A stretch of 64,000 nt of DNA from Casuarina equisetifolia (Eukaryota > Streptophyta > Magnoliopsida > Fagales > Casuarinaceae): the NCBI GenBank assembly GCA_028551475.1, contig CM052360.1, forward strand, positions 15,922,501 to 15,986,500. Reading direction: 5' to 3'. The position numbers and the translations under genes are program-made. Below are positions 35,154-46,290 of this stretch, piece by piece. A model generated the notes under the pieces. That model saw only the letters and a list, made by a program, of their open reading frames with translations. It did no database searches and was not told the DNA's origin. Within the stretch, counting starts at the first letter, position 1; each line of letters starts with the position of its first letter.

Positions 35154-38100
35154 TCAAGTTGAAGGTCGATAAGAATTAATAACATTCAGCTTGCCGAGGA
35201 GATGTGCATGCTGGTTTGCTCCCAGAGCCTTCGTGAATACATCCGCCGGTTGATCTCTGGTCCCAACATGGTGTGTTCTAATAAGGCCACGCTTTATCTT
35301 TTCCCAAATGAAGTGACAGTCCACATCTATGTGTTTGGTGCGTTGATGCACCATGGGATTTGCCGATAGCTCCATTGTGGCCTTATTATCACAAAACAGA
35401 GTTACTGGTTGCTGGACTTTGATTCCCATGTCTCTGAGAAGGCCTAGTAGCCAAATGATCTCACATGACGTATAGGCCATTGCTCGATACTCTGCTTTTG
35501 TAGAGGAGAGAGATACCACCGCCTGTTTTTTACTTTTCCAAGATATGAGAGTGTCTCCAAGCATTATACAAAACCCTGTAACCGACTTTCTCTCAACCTT
35601 GCAAGTGGCATAATCTGAGTCACAGTAAGCTCTCATCTTATAACCCCCTGAAGTAGGGATGTGTAAACCTGTACCCAGGCAGCTTTTCAAGTATTTTACC
35701 AATCTAGTAGCTGCTTCCCAATGAGACTTCTTGGGTGAATGCATGAATTGGGCCAGGTTGTGCACAGTGTAGGAGATGTCAGGTCTGGTGACTATGAGAT
35801 AGTTTAACTTCCCTATAAGCTTCTGATATTTGAGCGGTTCACTCAAAAGGGGGTCATCATCTCGAGCACCTTAGCTCCCTGATCATGCTTAAATGTTGTC
35901 AACGATAAGTTGGTGTCCATGGGGTTGTCGACTGGCTTAGTGCCCCCAAGTCCCATCTCATCAATCATCTCGAGAATGTACTTTCGTTGACTCAAGTGAA
36001 TGCCTTTATCATCCTTAAGGACCTCAATCCCAAGAAAATACTTGAGCTCTCCCAAATCCTTAATATGAAAGACAGAATGTAGGTATTTCTTCAACTCTTG
36101 TATTCCCTCTATGTCGCTGCCTGTAATGAGTATGTCGTCCACATAAATCATAAGAATGACAATGAGGTTACCTTTTCGTCGAACAAACAATGAGGTGTCA
36201 TACATGGAGTTCTTATAGCCAGCTGTGAGAAGTGCTTCTGTGAACTTCTCATACCATTGCCTGGCTGCTTGCTTGAGTCCGTAAATGGACTTCTTCAACT
36301 TGCAAACCTTCCCACTGCTCTCTGCGGGGTCTCTTGGTGGGGGTCGCATGTAGACCTCTTCATCCAGATCTCCTTGCAGGAATGCGTTGTTCACATCCAT
36401 TTGATGAATGTCCCATCTGTTCTGGGCTGCTAAGGACAAAGCGCACCGAATGGTGATGTGTTTCACCACTGGAGTGAAAATCTCATGGTAGTCCACTCCT
36501 TCCTTTTGGCTGTATCCTTTTGCCACCAACCTTGCTTTATATCTTTCTATTGACCCGTCAGCCTTGTACTTGATTTTGTATACCCATTTGCACCCGATGG
36601 GTTTTCTCCCCAGAGGTAGGTCCACTAGCTCCCATGTATCATTTGCCTCTAACGCCTTAATCTCTTGTTCCATGGCTTCTTGCCACCTAGGATTGTCAAC
36701 TGCCTCATGGTGATGCATTGGTTCGGTATCGGCAGATATGGATGCAATGAAGTGTTGGTTATCTAATGGCAAATGGTTGTATGAGATGTAGGTTGAGAGA
36801 GGGTAGGCCGATGATTCTGTCTCTGCCACATGAATGGTGGGGCATACATAGTCTTTCGACCATAAGGGAGGTCTGGTGTTTCTAGTGGGACGTCAGGGTG
36901 TCATTTGTGGTTGTGGCTCGGATGTGGGTATGATCTCATCATCTGAGAATATGTCTAGTGGGTCCGCTGAAGGCGGTGGTGGTATAGACATACGAGCTGA
37001 TTCTGGCAAGGGTGATGTGTTTGGTTGGTGGTTCATGGAATCAGTGGGAGTGGGCAATGTATGTGAGTGATCAAGAGGTGCCTCATTATCATGCATTCTC
37101 GGATCCTCTGGAATGAGTTTCGTCAAAGGTCCCTGCATGGTAGAATGTGATTTGGCCCCTATTTGTGAAAATGGGAAGATATCCTCATGGAACTTTACGT
37201 CTCGACTTACAAAAAATCTTTTCCTTTCAGGGTCATATAATTTGTAACCCTTCTGACCATAAGCGTATCCCATAAATATGCTAGGGATTGCTCGGGGAGC
37301 AAATTTGTCCTTTGGTCCTACTGTGGTGGCATGACATAGACATCCAAAAACTCGAAGGTGTGAGAATTTTGGTGGTTTTCCAAAAAGTTTTTCGAATGGC
37401 GTGACTCCACCTAAAACCGTAGAAGGCATCCTATTGATGAGATAAGTAGCAGTGAGTATGTACTCCCCCCAGAATTTGTCAGGGATTGAGCTCTGGAATT
37501 TCAGAGCTCGCGCAACATCCAATATGTGACGATGTTTACGCTCTACCACACCGTTCTGTTGAGGTGTGTGCACACATGAACTTTCATGTCGAATGCTACG
37601 TGTCATGAATAGGTGCTTTGTGTGATGATTGAAAAAATCAAGTGCATTGTCAGTTCTAATGCATTTGACTTCAGTGTCAAACTGGTTTTTTACCAGAATG
37701 AGGAATTCCTCTAGTCGTGAATGAGTTTCACTCTTGGTTTTCATCAGAAATGTTCAAGTTCCTCGTGAAAAGTCATCGACTAATGTGAGGAAATATCGTG
37801 ACCCATCATGATTGGGGATTTTATAAGGTCCTCAGACATCTACATGAATTAGGTCAAAGATCCGTTGCGCTGTATGATCGCGCATAGGAAAAGATTTGCG
37901 AGTTTGTTTCGCAAGTGGGCAAATCATGCATGGCTCATATTGAGAGAATTTTGCAAATTTGAAATCAGAAATATATTGAAATTTTTCATCAGACATATGC
38001 CCAAGTCTGCAATGCCAAAGTTTGGAATTTAAAATATTACATGCCAACATAAAAGATAAATCATGTCCTGGGAGTTGTGATACATCATTCTTATCTGGAC

Positions 38101-39760
38101 ATGCAACAAAAAAATAGAGGCCATTTCTAACTCTACCAAGGCCTTTGACTTCACTCATCCAAAGGTCTTGAAAGACACAAAATCCAGCATAAAATATGAT
38201 GCGACATTTATTTTCATGGCAAAATTTAGATGCAGAAATGAGATTGAACTTAAAATCAGGAGAATATAATATTGTGTTCAATTTCAGTGTTTTGGATATG
38301 TTGGTGTTTCCAATGTGTGTAACCAATGCACCATCACCATTTGGAAATTTAACTTTCCTAGATTTAGAAGCACAAGGCACAATCGAATTTAAGCATGGCA
38401 AATTGACAGTTATATGGTCACTAGCACCTGAATCAATTATCCAACATTGATTTGAGGAATGTGATGTACCTACCAAGTGGGCGTGGCTATCCTGGTCAGT
38501 GTTCAGGAATTGCATGAACTTTTCGAAATCTGTCTTCGTGATGAAGGTTTGATCCGAAGCATCCGTCACTAGATTGGCCTTAGCTTCTTCTCTGGAATTT
38601 TTGTGTCCCGGTGGGAAACCATGGAGCCTGTAGCATTCTTTTTTCTCATGGCCATATCCCTTGCAATAGTCGCATTGGGGCCCCACTAAATGGTAGCATT
38701 CTTCCTTCTTATGGCCTTTTTTCCCGCAGAGGGTACATCGGTTAATTTGCTCGCCCCTAAGTGACCTGTCGTTTTGCACTGTTTTGAGCGTAAACGACAT
38801 GTCGTTTGCTGCGGAGCGCATAAACGACGCGTCTCCCGCGTTCTGTCGTTCAGCGCCTGAGGAAGTCGTCCCCATAGGTGTGCCCGCCGCAACAAGTCCC
38901 GACCCGCCTCCTGGACCTTTTGTGTCGACCCAATTTTTCACCGCAACAAACATGTATTCACCGGTCGTCTTCCTCGACGAGCTCCGGCGGTATTCGGCTT
39001 TGCAGAGGATCGAATAAGCTTGTAAAAGATCCAAGGGGGGCTGCATAATCAGAATTTGCTCTCTGATTGGCAAAAAATAGTCATCAAGGCCCCGAATAAA
39101 CTGAAAAAACTTCATCTCCTCTTCGTGCTCCTGCCATTCTTCAAAGGAGGCCATTCTGGGGCGTTTCAGCTCGATCAGAGAGTTGAATTCATTCCACAGT
39201 TGTTTCAATCGGCCGAAATAGGCCGAGATTGAGTTTCCCGCTTGCTGGATTGTGCATAATTTGGTCGTTAGGTCAAAAACCCTAGACCGATCGATTTGCT
39301 GATACCGGCTGCGGAGCTCCGACCACATTTCCGCTGCCATTTTGGTGTAAAGAAGGCCGTTGTGGAGGTGGTCGCCGATCGAATTCAATATCCACCCGCG
39401 GCAGAGGTTGTTGCACCTCCTCCATTGTTTTCGGGTCAAAGAATCGGGGTCCGACGCGGTGTAAGAACCGTCTACGAAGATGAATTTGTTCTTAATCGAA
39501 AGGGCAATCGTCATCGTCTCGCTCCAGGCTACATAATTCGCCGCTCCTTCGAGCTTAATCGCCACCAGCGCCGTCGAATTCGTGTCTCCAGGCGGCAGGT
39601 ATAGCGGGTCGGAGTAATCTAGGGTTTGGACCCTATTTTCCGTTTCTGGCTGCGGCGGAGTGGGCGGAGGAACGCGCTGGTAGGTGCGAAACGCTGTTCG
39701 GTCATCTCCGCTTTGATGTGGCGGCACATACCGCGGTGTCAATTGGCCAGGATCCGCCAT
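35154..39760 (-). pseudogene. Gag-pol of the nested Copia element, nearly intact
   Basis: A 642-codon frame (39760-37832) starts MADPGQLTPRYVPP. It encodes gag, two CCHC zinc knuckles (CTLCGKKGHKKEEC and CDYCKGYGHEKKEC), a protease with WIIDSGASDHIT and the integrase zinc finger (LWHCRLGHMS, CMICPLAKQ). It stops at TGA 37832-37834, where the family has Trp in HVDVWGP. A second TGA replaces Trp at 37754-37756. The integrase core and tail follow to a TGA at 36893-36895. Reverse transcriptase (36829-35843) has FLQGDLDEEVYMRPP and MIYVDDILITG. A frameshift near 35865 leads into RNase H (35846-35154), which has DSDYATC, KAEYRAMA and DNKATMELS. Few lesions separate it from an active polyprotein. 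Confidence 0.95.
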
Positions 39761-40219
39761 CTCGTCGGTCGGAGAAGGCTGGGAGCAAGACGGCGTTGCT
39801 TGGAAGTGGAACGATGTCGTTGCTGAGTTTGAGCAAACGGTGTCGTTCGAGTGGAGCGGTGTCGTTTCGGAAGATGTTTGTTCCGAGTAGTAAACGGCGT
39901 CGTTCCACTTAAAGTGATGAATACGTCGTCGTTTTGATCGTCGTTTTGAGATAAACGAACTGGACCAAAAACTACACTGTTTTGGGTTAGGTCACGGGAA
40001 AAAAACACAGCGCCGGGTCGGGGTGCGGTCCGGTTTCTGATAAAAAGCATCGGAGGGCGTTTTACGGTTGATTTTAACCAGAAATTAGCCAGAAAACTCC
40101 GATTTGTGGGTTTTGAGCGAAAGCGATTTTGGATCGAATGAAAAACGAATGAGGTTTTTTAGCTCGATTCGTAGAGAAAGGAAAAAAAAACACGATAAGA
40201 ACCTAAGCTCTCGATACCA

Positions 40220-40583
40220 TGTCAAAATACTTGAAAGGAGGGATAAAGCTGCTCATTTCATTGATGAAGCAAACAAACCCTATTTTCCAATCTATTACAA
40301 AGACGGGTGAATAGATCCCGTGATGATTCTAAACTGCATATTCAACCTCCTTTTAAAGAGAAAAATTTACAAGGGATAAGCTCCAGGTCTTGTCTCCCCA
40401 CGTCGCACGTCCTCTTGCTGGCTGAGATGACTCACAGCAGCTACTGAAGTAGCTGCTGCGCGTGCTGTAGGTGCTGCCGACGATGGAACCTCTTACAGCA
40501 GCTACTTCAGTAGCTGTTGTGTAATTATGCTGACGGGGCATCCATCAGTGATGTGGCTGCCCATCTAACCACATATCCGAACA
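40220..40583 (-). repeat. 5' LTR of the nested Copia element
   Basis: 364 bp, TG...CA on the minus strand, followed inward by the tRNA-Met-type primer-binding site. It has the same palindromic motifs as the other LTR. Confidence 0.97.
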
Positions 40584-42441
40584 GATAGGATTGCCAAACT
40601 GTTGCTCTACCATTTTCTTAAACTCAATGAATGTTTGAGAAAGCTCAGACTTGCATTTTAAAGGATAAAACCAAGTGAATCTAGTGCAATCATCCACAAA
40701 AATGGCATAATATTCATAACCTTGATTGGAACATACAGAGGTCGGCCCCCACAAGTCACTGTGGATCTTTTCTAGAGGAACTTGGGAGCGTTTACTAAAT
40801 TTAGCAAAAGGTAGGTTATAACTTTTACTTGTTAAGCAAGTGGTACAAACTGGATCAATCTCCCCTTGAACAGAGATAAGGTTTTCTTTTAACAAAAGCT
40901 TCAAAACCTGGTGATTAGGATGTCCTAGTCTTTGATGTCATGTATGTCCGTCCACTCCTCGATGATGGTATGTAGGATAGGCTTGGTTGGGTTGGCTCAG
41001 TAATACGTAGAGGTCCCCCCGCCTAATGCCCTTCAGTAGTATGCCCTGTGTTCTCGCGTCCTTGACAACAAAAAACTTATTGTTGAACTCCATAGTACAT
41101 GGGCAATCATTTGTTAACTTAGCTATGGAAAGAAGGTTATGCTGAATCTCAAGAGCAACTAGGACAGATCTAAGTGGGAGCAATCCATTTCCCAAGGTTG
41201 TTTGACCAATATGGGTAATACGAATCTTTTATCCGTTCCCTACTAAGATGTTGTCTGAACCATAATATGGAGTAGAGGAGTCAAGATTACCTTCTGAGTT
41301 CACAATGTGGGCAGTGGTAGTGGTGTCAACCACCTAGTCAATGTTGTTTTCTAGCTCAAAGATTTGAAGGGTGGCAAGTGCTTGAGGTATCTCTTAATCT
41401 TGGTAAGAGTGGTCGAACCTATACCAACATTGCAAAGTTGTGTGTCCTTGCTTGAAGCAAACTTGGCAGACAACTGGGGTACATCCTCCTGGAGCATTAA
41501 CTGATTTTGGTTCTATCTTTGAGGAGGGTTACCATCAATTGGCTTGCGAAGCTCGGATGATCCTTGGCCACGAGTTCCTTGAGCAGATAGAGTAAACCCT
41601 CTGCCTTGAGAAGTGAACTGTGATGCACCACGCCCCCTACCAGAATTATGTCCTCCACGCGGAGCCCTCTAGGTGATAAAAGTAGCATTTTCATTCATAG
41701 TTTGAGAGGAGTAATGGGTCAGTCGAGCCTCAAAGGCTTCTAGTTGGGACACAACCTCATTGTGTTGTGGTATGGGAGGATGAATCATGAAGATTCTGAA
41801 GGGCTCATAGTCACGACCAAGACCTTCAAGCAGCCTGAAGGTCTTTGCTGAGTCACTTAAGGGCTTTCCTATTGCACTCAATTGGTTAAGATAGGCCTGA
41901 AATTCACGGAGATAAGTTGGAAGTGGTTTTGTTCCCTTCTAGAGGTGATGGAGTTGACTTAGTAGGTTAAACTCACGAGACTCAATTTTTTGAGCAAACC
42001 AGTTTGCAAGTGTTTCCGAAACAGCTGTTGCTGTTTCTAGTTTGAAAACATAACCCAATGCATCTTCAAAAAGTGTACTAAGTATCCAGGAACGGACTAA
42101 GGCGTCATTTTGCACCCATGAGGCATGCACTAGGTTAGGTGTGTCTCTAGCGTCAAGAATGGTTGATGGCTTCACGGTTTCTCCATTAAGAAACCCATAT
42201 AGATTTTGCATTTGGACAAGGGAACGGACCTGTGTAACCCATGGTAAATAGTTGCAACAGTCAACTTTAGAGTAACAAAGTTGCTCACGGGGACATTTGT
42301 TGGGAAGGGATAAGCAGGTGTTGCAGCCATCTTATAAGTAGAGAGTGTGAAAAGAGAATGCAAAGAGTTTGGAGAACTTTGTAGAGAGAGAAAGGAAGGA
42401 GCTTCAAAAAGTTTTAGGATCAAAAACTGGCTCGGGTACCA

Positions 42442-42803
42442 TGAAGAAAAACAAGAAACAAAGGGAAAGAGAGAATGAAAGAGTGTACATGGAGAGAGAA
42501 AGAGTGTTTAGCAGAATCTGTTTTGTATTTTCTTACCCCCTTAAAGTAGATTTCGATACATGGCCTTATATAGTCTTGAACCCATGATTACACCTAGAAG
42601 AGTTACATAGTTACACGCAAGCTTTAAAGCACTATAGGTGTTGTTTGCTGGAACTCAATTGACTGCAAGTCAAAGCACCATGTTGCATGTTATACGTGTG
42701 GACAAGGTCTGCACGTCCCATCTCAAGAGCACGCCTATTATGCGTATGCTGTTGGGTGTTGTCAAAACATTCACGTCTAGGTTCAGGGACACATTCTTTG
42801 ACA
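42442..42803 (-). repeat. 5' LTR of the outer Copia element
   Basis: 362 bp, TG...CA on the minus strand, next to the primer-binding site. Confidence 0.95.
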
Positions 42804-43720
42804 AAATCTAGGCACAGGACCAAAGAATGCTTTGGTGCTCAGAATTGTATGCTACAAATATCAATATATCAAAAATGATTTTGAAAGGGATCTTCGTGCA
42901 ATAAACAAAGAGTAGAAAATGGACAAAAGGGATACTTCTACTTGCTCATCCACCAAAGCTTAAAACTTAATTTCCATCTACTCATCCTGGATTACTTTTC
43001 ATGCTTCGGAAAGCACAAGCTCCCTGTAGAGCTTAATACAATACCATTTCTACAATGCCCTTGAATGCTAGATCCTTAATACCATTTCTAAAAAATCATG
43101 CTCATATACATGAACTTCTACTTAAAGGTGGAGCCAGCTAGGTTTGACTTTCTTTATTCTGTCCAACTATTCTTATCTAAAATTAGGGAATACTCAAAAT
43201 TAAGAAGTTAAATGCTTTTAATTTTACAAGTTGATATTGAACTTAAAAATTCTGTATTGACTTTTCAAAATATAGAAAAATGCATAAATTCTTTACATAA
43301 TCTGAAAACATAGAATTTGAAAAGACTCAAATGACAGAACATTAGTAATCACAACATTAAGTCCTAGTTTCGTTCAACATTGTACAATAGAGAGGAAGGT
43401 CCTTTTCGAATACTTTTGGAGTATTTGGACAAAGATTATCATAGAAGCATGGTATGAAGCAAAACTATCTCAAAGTATAAAAAAAAATGGGGCAAGCAAG
43501 TAGCTTGGCTCAATTAATTCACTCAAGTATCCATTGGCTTCCATCAGCAGATTTCTTGGACAATTAATTGCATTGGTACCTAAAATTGCATCTGGACCAA
43601 CTTCAACCAAAACACAAAAGATAGAGAAATCTTGAGAACCCAATTAGATTGCCCATTCAAAGAGGCTTACACTAGGTAACTAGTAGAAATAACACGATGA
43701 TTGTTCAAATGATATTTTAC
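42804..43720 (-). other. Intron of the SKIP16-like gene, right of the nested elements
   Basis: AT-rich, with no recognised feature. It ends at the GT donor (43720-43719) of the 43721-43939 exon. Confidence 0.55.
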
Positions 43721-43939
43721 CTTTCCTATGACTGCTTCACTGTTAACCTTTGAAATTATGTGGTCATTAGCACGGATGATCCAATGCCTCATATGCAGCT
43801 GGCTTGAGCCGAAGGGAATTCCATGAACGAAGCATCCTTCAGGCTGAAGGGACATGCGGACTTAATAAGCAAATGTATACTTCTCACTATCGTTTGGAAG
43901 GTTTGCTAACTCCGGAATGAACACGGCAGAAGCACGGAC

Positions 43940-45273
43940 CTTTAGTAAATATGCAGTTATGATTAGTCTCCATATACCAACAAAGAAGGTAAAAGAAGTT
44001 GTATCTTGAGTGCAATTATCAGCAAGAATCACAAATTACAGCTTCTACAATAATGACAAGAATGAAAAGGCAAATGCTACAGATTTGAAAGACCTATTCG
44101 GCGACCAATGATAAATGAGTAGAAGAGCTATTTGATCTTGATCTCCCCCTCCCTCCCTCCCTCCCCCAGCCAACCCCCGCCCCGGGTGGGGCAATATCTT
44201 CTAACTCCTATAATTTTCAACATAACCCAACAGATCAATAAAAGAGAAAATAGAACTAATTACAGCAATTTATAGTACTCTGACTAATCAGTACGTGGTA
44301 ATAAAACAGAAACCTTCCCTGGAGGGACAATTCATATATAAAAAAACCTTCCAGCAACTTTTAACAGCTTCACCAACTGTAAGAGCGGGATCCATTAACA
44401 CCTGGAAAAGGTCAAAGGGATTGCATTTATGATCAATATCCGGTCAGTCCGCATTCTATCCTTACTTTTGAAGTGGTGTTTTTCATCTGAATTCTATGAT
44501 TTAGTCATATGTTTGACATGTGGAGACAAAAACTTTCGGCATTAGTGTCATTAGCTACTTCAAAAGAAAATGAAGATTTTTATAATGTGGATACAAAGTT
44601 TGGGGACAGAAGTCATGTGCCTAGTACTAGCGACTCATGCCATAAGACAACCTGTGATTATGTTGACAGTTTTTCCTCAGTAACTTCTAGTTATGTTGGT
44701 TCACTGAGAGAGCGTTGCAATGGATTTCATCAAATGATCAAGTGGAAGGAAAATAAGAATTAGGGTTTGCAAAGGTGTGTGAGTGAGTCACTCAAATGGT
44801 ATTCTCGCCTTATTTTTAAATTTTTCTACTGTGGGAGGACAAACAATGATTATTGCACCGATACAATCTAAACATTCACTATAAAAGTACTTTCTCATTA
44901 AATAGCACATATTTTTACCAGCTTGAAATCACTCTGGTATGAGTTTTAAATGATTTGGATGTGTTTAATCTTTGGGAAGGCATTCTTGTGGTTACAAGAA
45001 CCTCTTATTTACTAATGAGTGGTGCTTGGTGAAAGTCATCCTTTTTGATTTTTCATATTATCAATAAGGCAATTTCAGAAGATTGGAGCAACCTTCTTTC
45101 GTTCATTCATTCATTCATTGGTACATCTATTTGCTTGTGTAAAATGTAAGATATGCTCAATTTGTTATTTCAAAGTTATTTTACTATTGTATTTTACATT
45201 CTGGACAGATTGATGTTGCTTCAAATTAATATAGCTTAGTTGGAAATCTTTGGATAGTATGAGAGGTGATAGG
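43940..45273. other. Region upstream of the SKIP16-like exons
   Basis: The earlier SKIP16 exons (F-box and middle domain) were sought on the minus strand and not found. It holds a (CCCT)n-like microsatellite near 44143-44170 and a plus-strand open frame of 84 codons at 44509-44763, Ser-rich and of no recognised family. A short minus-strand exon-like stretch at 44348-44401 is not convincing. Confidence 0.45.
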
Positions 45274-45843
45274 TGTTTGTGAACCAGTCCCACATCGATA
45301 AGGTGCCTGGGTAAACTGCGCCTTATTAGTGGGCGCTGGCCCCTCTAAGATTGCCTTGTTCAAGGTTTTCTCATGAGCCTTTGTTTCTAACATGGTATCA
45401 GAGTCTGGGTCTTGCTTGCTTGATGTGGTTTCTTCTATTTCTTCTAGACTTGGTCCCCCTCTCTATGGGATAGCCCAACTTGTGGGACTGCCGGAGAATT
45501 TTTGTGAACCATTGCCACATCGGTAAGGCGGCTAGGTAAACTGCGCCTTATTAGTGGGCTCTGGCCCCTCTAAGATTGCTTTGTTCAAGGTTTTCTCATG
45601 GGCCTTTGTTTCTAACATGATATCAGCGCCTTAGGTCTTGCCTGCTTGATGTGGTTTCTTCTATTTCTTCTAGACTTGGTCCCCCTCTCTACGGGATAGC
45701 CCAACTTGTGGGACTGCTGGGGAGTGTTTGTGAACTAATCCCACATCGGTAAGGCGCCTAAGTAAACAACGCCTTATTAGTGTGCACTGGCCCCTCTAAA
45801 ATTGCCTTGTTCAAGGTTTTTTCATGGGCCTTTGTTTCTAACA
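45274..45843 (+). mobile_element. Tandem TRIM: LTR-internal-LTR-internal-LTR
   Basis: Three 119-bp terminal repeats (45274-45392, 45499-45617 and 45725-45843) start TG (TT in the middle copy) and end CA. They are separated by two internal regions of about 107 bp with no coding capacity. Each internal region starts right after an LTR with TGGTATCAGAG or TGATATCAGCG, an initiator tRNA-Met primer-binding site, and ends in a purine-rich GGGGAG-like tract. Target duplications ATAGG flank the whole array (45269-45273 and 45844-45848), so it entered as one unit or was enlarged afterwards. LTR 1 and LTR 3 differ at about 13 of 119 positions. This is the known structure of terminal-repeat retrotransposons in miniature. 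Confidence 0.93.
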
Positions 45844-46290
45844 ATAGGCTTGGAGATCCTTTTGTCTGCCTATTTATTCATTTTGGTGATTCTTTGTTGA
45901 ATGTCAGTTAGAAAGTGAAGGGTGGATTTCTTTCAGGCTTTATGCTTTAGGGACTTATTAGGAAGTGAAGTGTGGATCTCTTGCTTATTGTTTGCGGATG
46001 ACACAATCCTATTTTCTGATGTTGATATTTACGAGCTTAAGTACATTAGATGTACTCTCATTCCTCTTGGAATAATGTCTTCTTAGAAGTTAATAGGAGC
46101 AAGAGCGAGCTTCCATCAGTCCAAGGTTGGTGAGGTTGACGATTTGGCTGTGGCTTTTTATTTAATTAAATTTAGGTATTATTTTTGAGCTATACTATAT
46201 GCTTGAAAGTGAGCGTAGAGAAAAGATTAGCTAGCTGGAAGAAATTAGTAGATAGGTCTTTCAGCTTGTATGCGTATATGTTACCATTAA
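45844..46290 (+). pseudogene. LINE (non-LTR) reverse transcriptase remnant
   Basis: Plus-strand translation gives CLLFADDTILFSDVD at about 45987-46031, the catalytic FADD box of plant L1-type reverse transcriptase. It is followed by the usual SK-x-GEV-x-DL region (KVGEVDDLAV) and then, in another frame, VEKRLASWKK, the thumb region. Stops and frameshifts separate the pieces. The TRIM insertion abuts its left side. Confidence 0.8.

Larger units (their letters stand above)
34783..40583 (-). mobile_element. Nested younger Copia LTR retrotransposon
   Basis: The 5801-bp element has two 364-bp LTRs that differ at about 9 positions and a perfect 5-bp target duplication GATAG (34778-34782 and 40584-40588). 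The primer-binding site TGGTATCGAGAGC is next to the right-hand LTR and the polypurine tract GAAGGGGGA next to the left-hand one, so it is minus-strand. It is inserted into the integrase core of the outer element. Removing it rejoins the outer frame around FGNPI and KILQSDNGG. Confidence 0.98.
32120..42330 (-). pseudogene. Broken gag-pol of the outer Copia element
   Basis: Gag starts MAATPAYPF at 42330 and continues in pieces to about 41500, with no clear zinc knuckle. The protease region has VVDTTTTAHIV where an active site needs D-T/S-G. The integrase zinc-finger region and core (CTTCLTSKSYNLPF, IHSDLWGP, IFVDDCTRFTW) run at 40545-40904. The core is then cut by the nested element and resumes at 34819 with ILQSDNGGEYVNH and PKQNRLVERKH. 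Reverse transcriptase is at 32792-34012 (VGSKWVFKPK, FLHGYLTEPVFM, LLIYVDDLILT). RNase H is a multi-stop remnant near 32120-32790. It is not functional. Confidence 0.92.
31758..42803 (-). mobile_element. Outer Copia LTR retrotransposon, interrupted by a younger one
   Basis: The LTRs (354 and 362 bp) bound 11,046 bp, of which 5.8 kb is the nested element at 34783-40583. The flanks AAATT and AAATC look like a target duplication with one change. The primer-binding site TGGTACCCGAGCC lies inside the right-hand LTR and a GGGGGAG polypurine tract inside the left-hand one, so it is minus-strand. By eye the LTRs differ at about 22 positions plus an 8-bp indel, more than any other LTR pair here except the TRIM. 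It sits in an intron of the SKIP16-like gene. Confidence 0.95.
22424..43939 (-). pseudogene. SKIP16: SKIP16-like F-box/ApaG gene, 3' half only, with giant introns
   Basis: Three minus-strand exons join with correct phase: 43721-43939, 30781-30887 and 22424-22502. Together they encode about 134 codons matching the C-terminus of SKIP16. These include MSLQPEGC, HWIIRANDHIISKVN, GEAVIGK-type (here SEAVIGK), FVYESCSPLPT, SIEGSFTFVPGR and PFEVEVTRFPLQLPDYVF-stop, which form the ApaG (DUF525) domain. SKIP16 is a substrate-recruiting subunit of SCF ubiquitin ligases. The F-box and middle region are not found upstream. Codon 26 of the first visible exon is TAA (43862-43864), where the family has Ser before the conserved RMS. 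The two introns are 12.8 and 8.3 kb, swollen by Copia insertions. The splice sites remain canonical. It is probably a pseudogene; a sequence error at the TAA cannot be excluded. Confidence 0.75.

Noticed and set aside
38196-39826. Plus-strand open frames across the nested Copia element
   Set aside because: They are shadows of the 642-codon gag-protease-integrase frame.
44348-44401. 54-nt minus-strand stretch with splice-like borders, in phase with the SKIP16-like exon
   Set aside because: Its translation (starts VLMDPALTVGEAV) does not match the SKIP16 family at that point; it is too short to judge.
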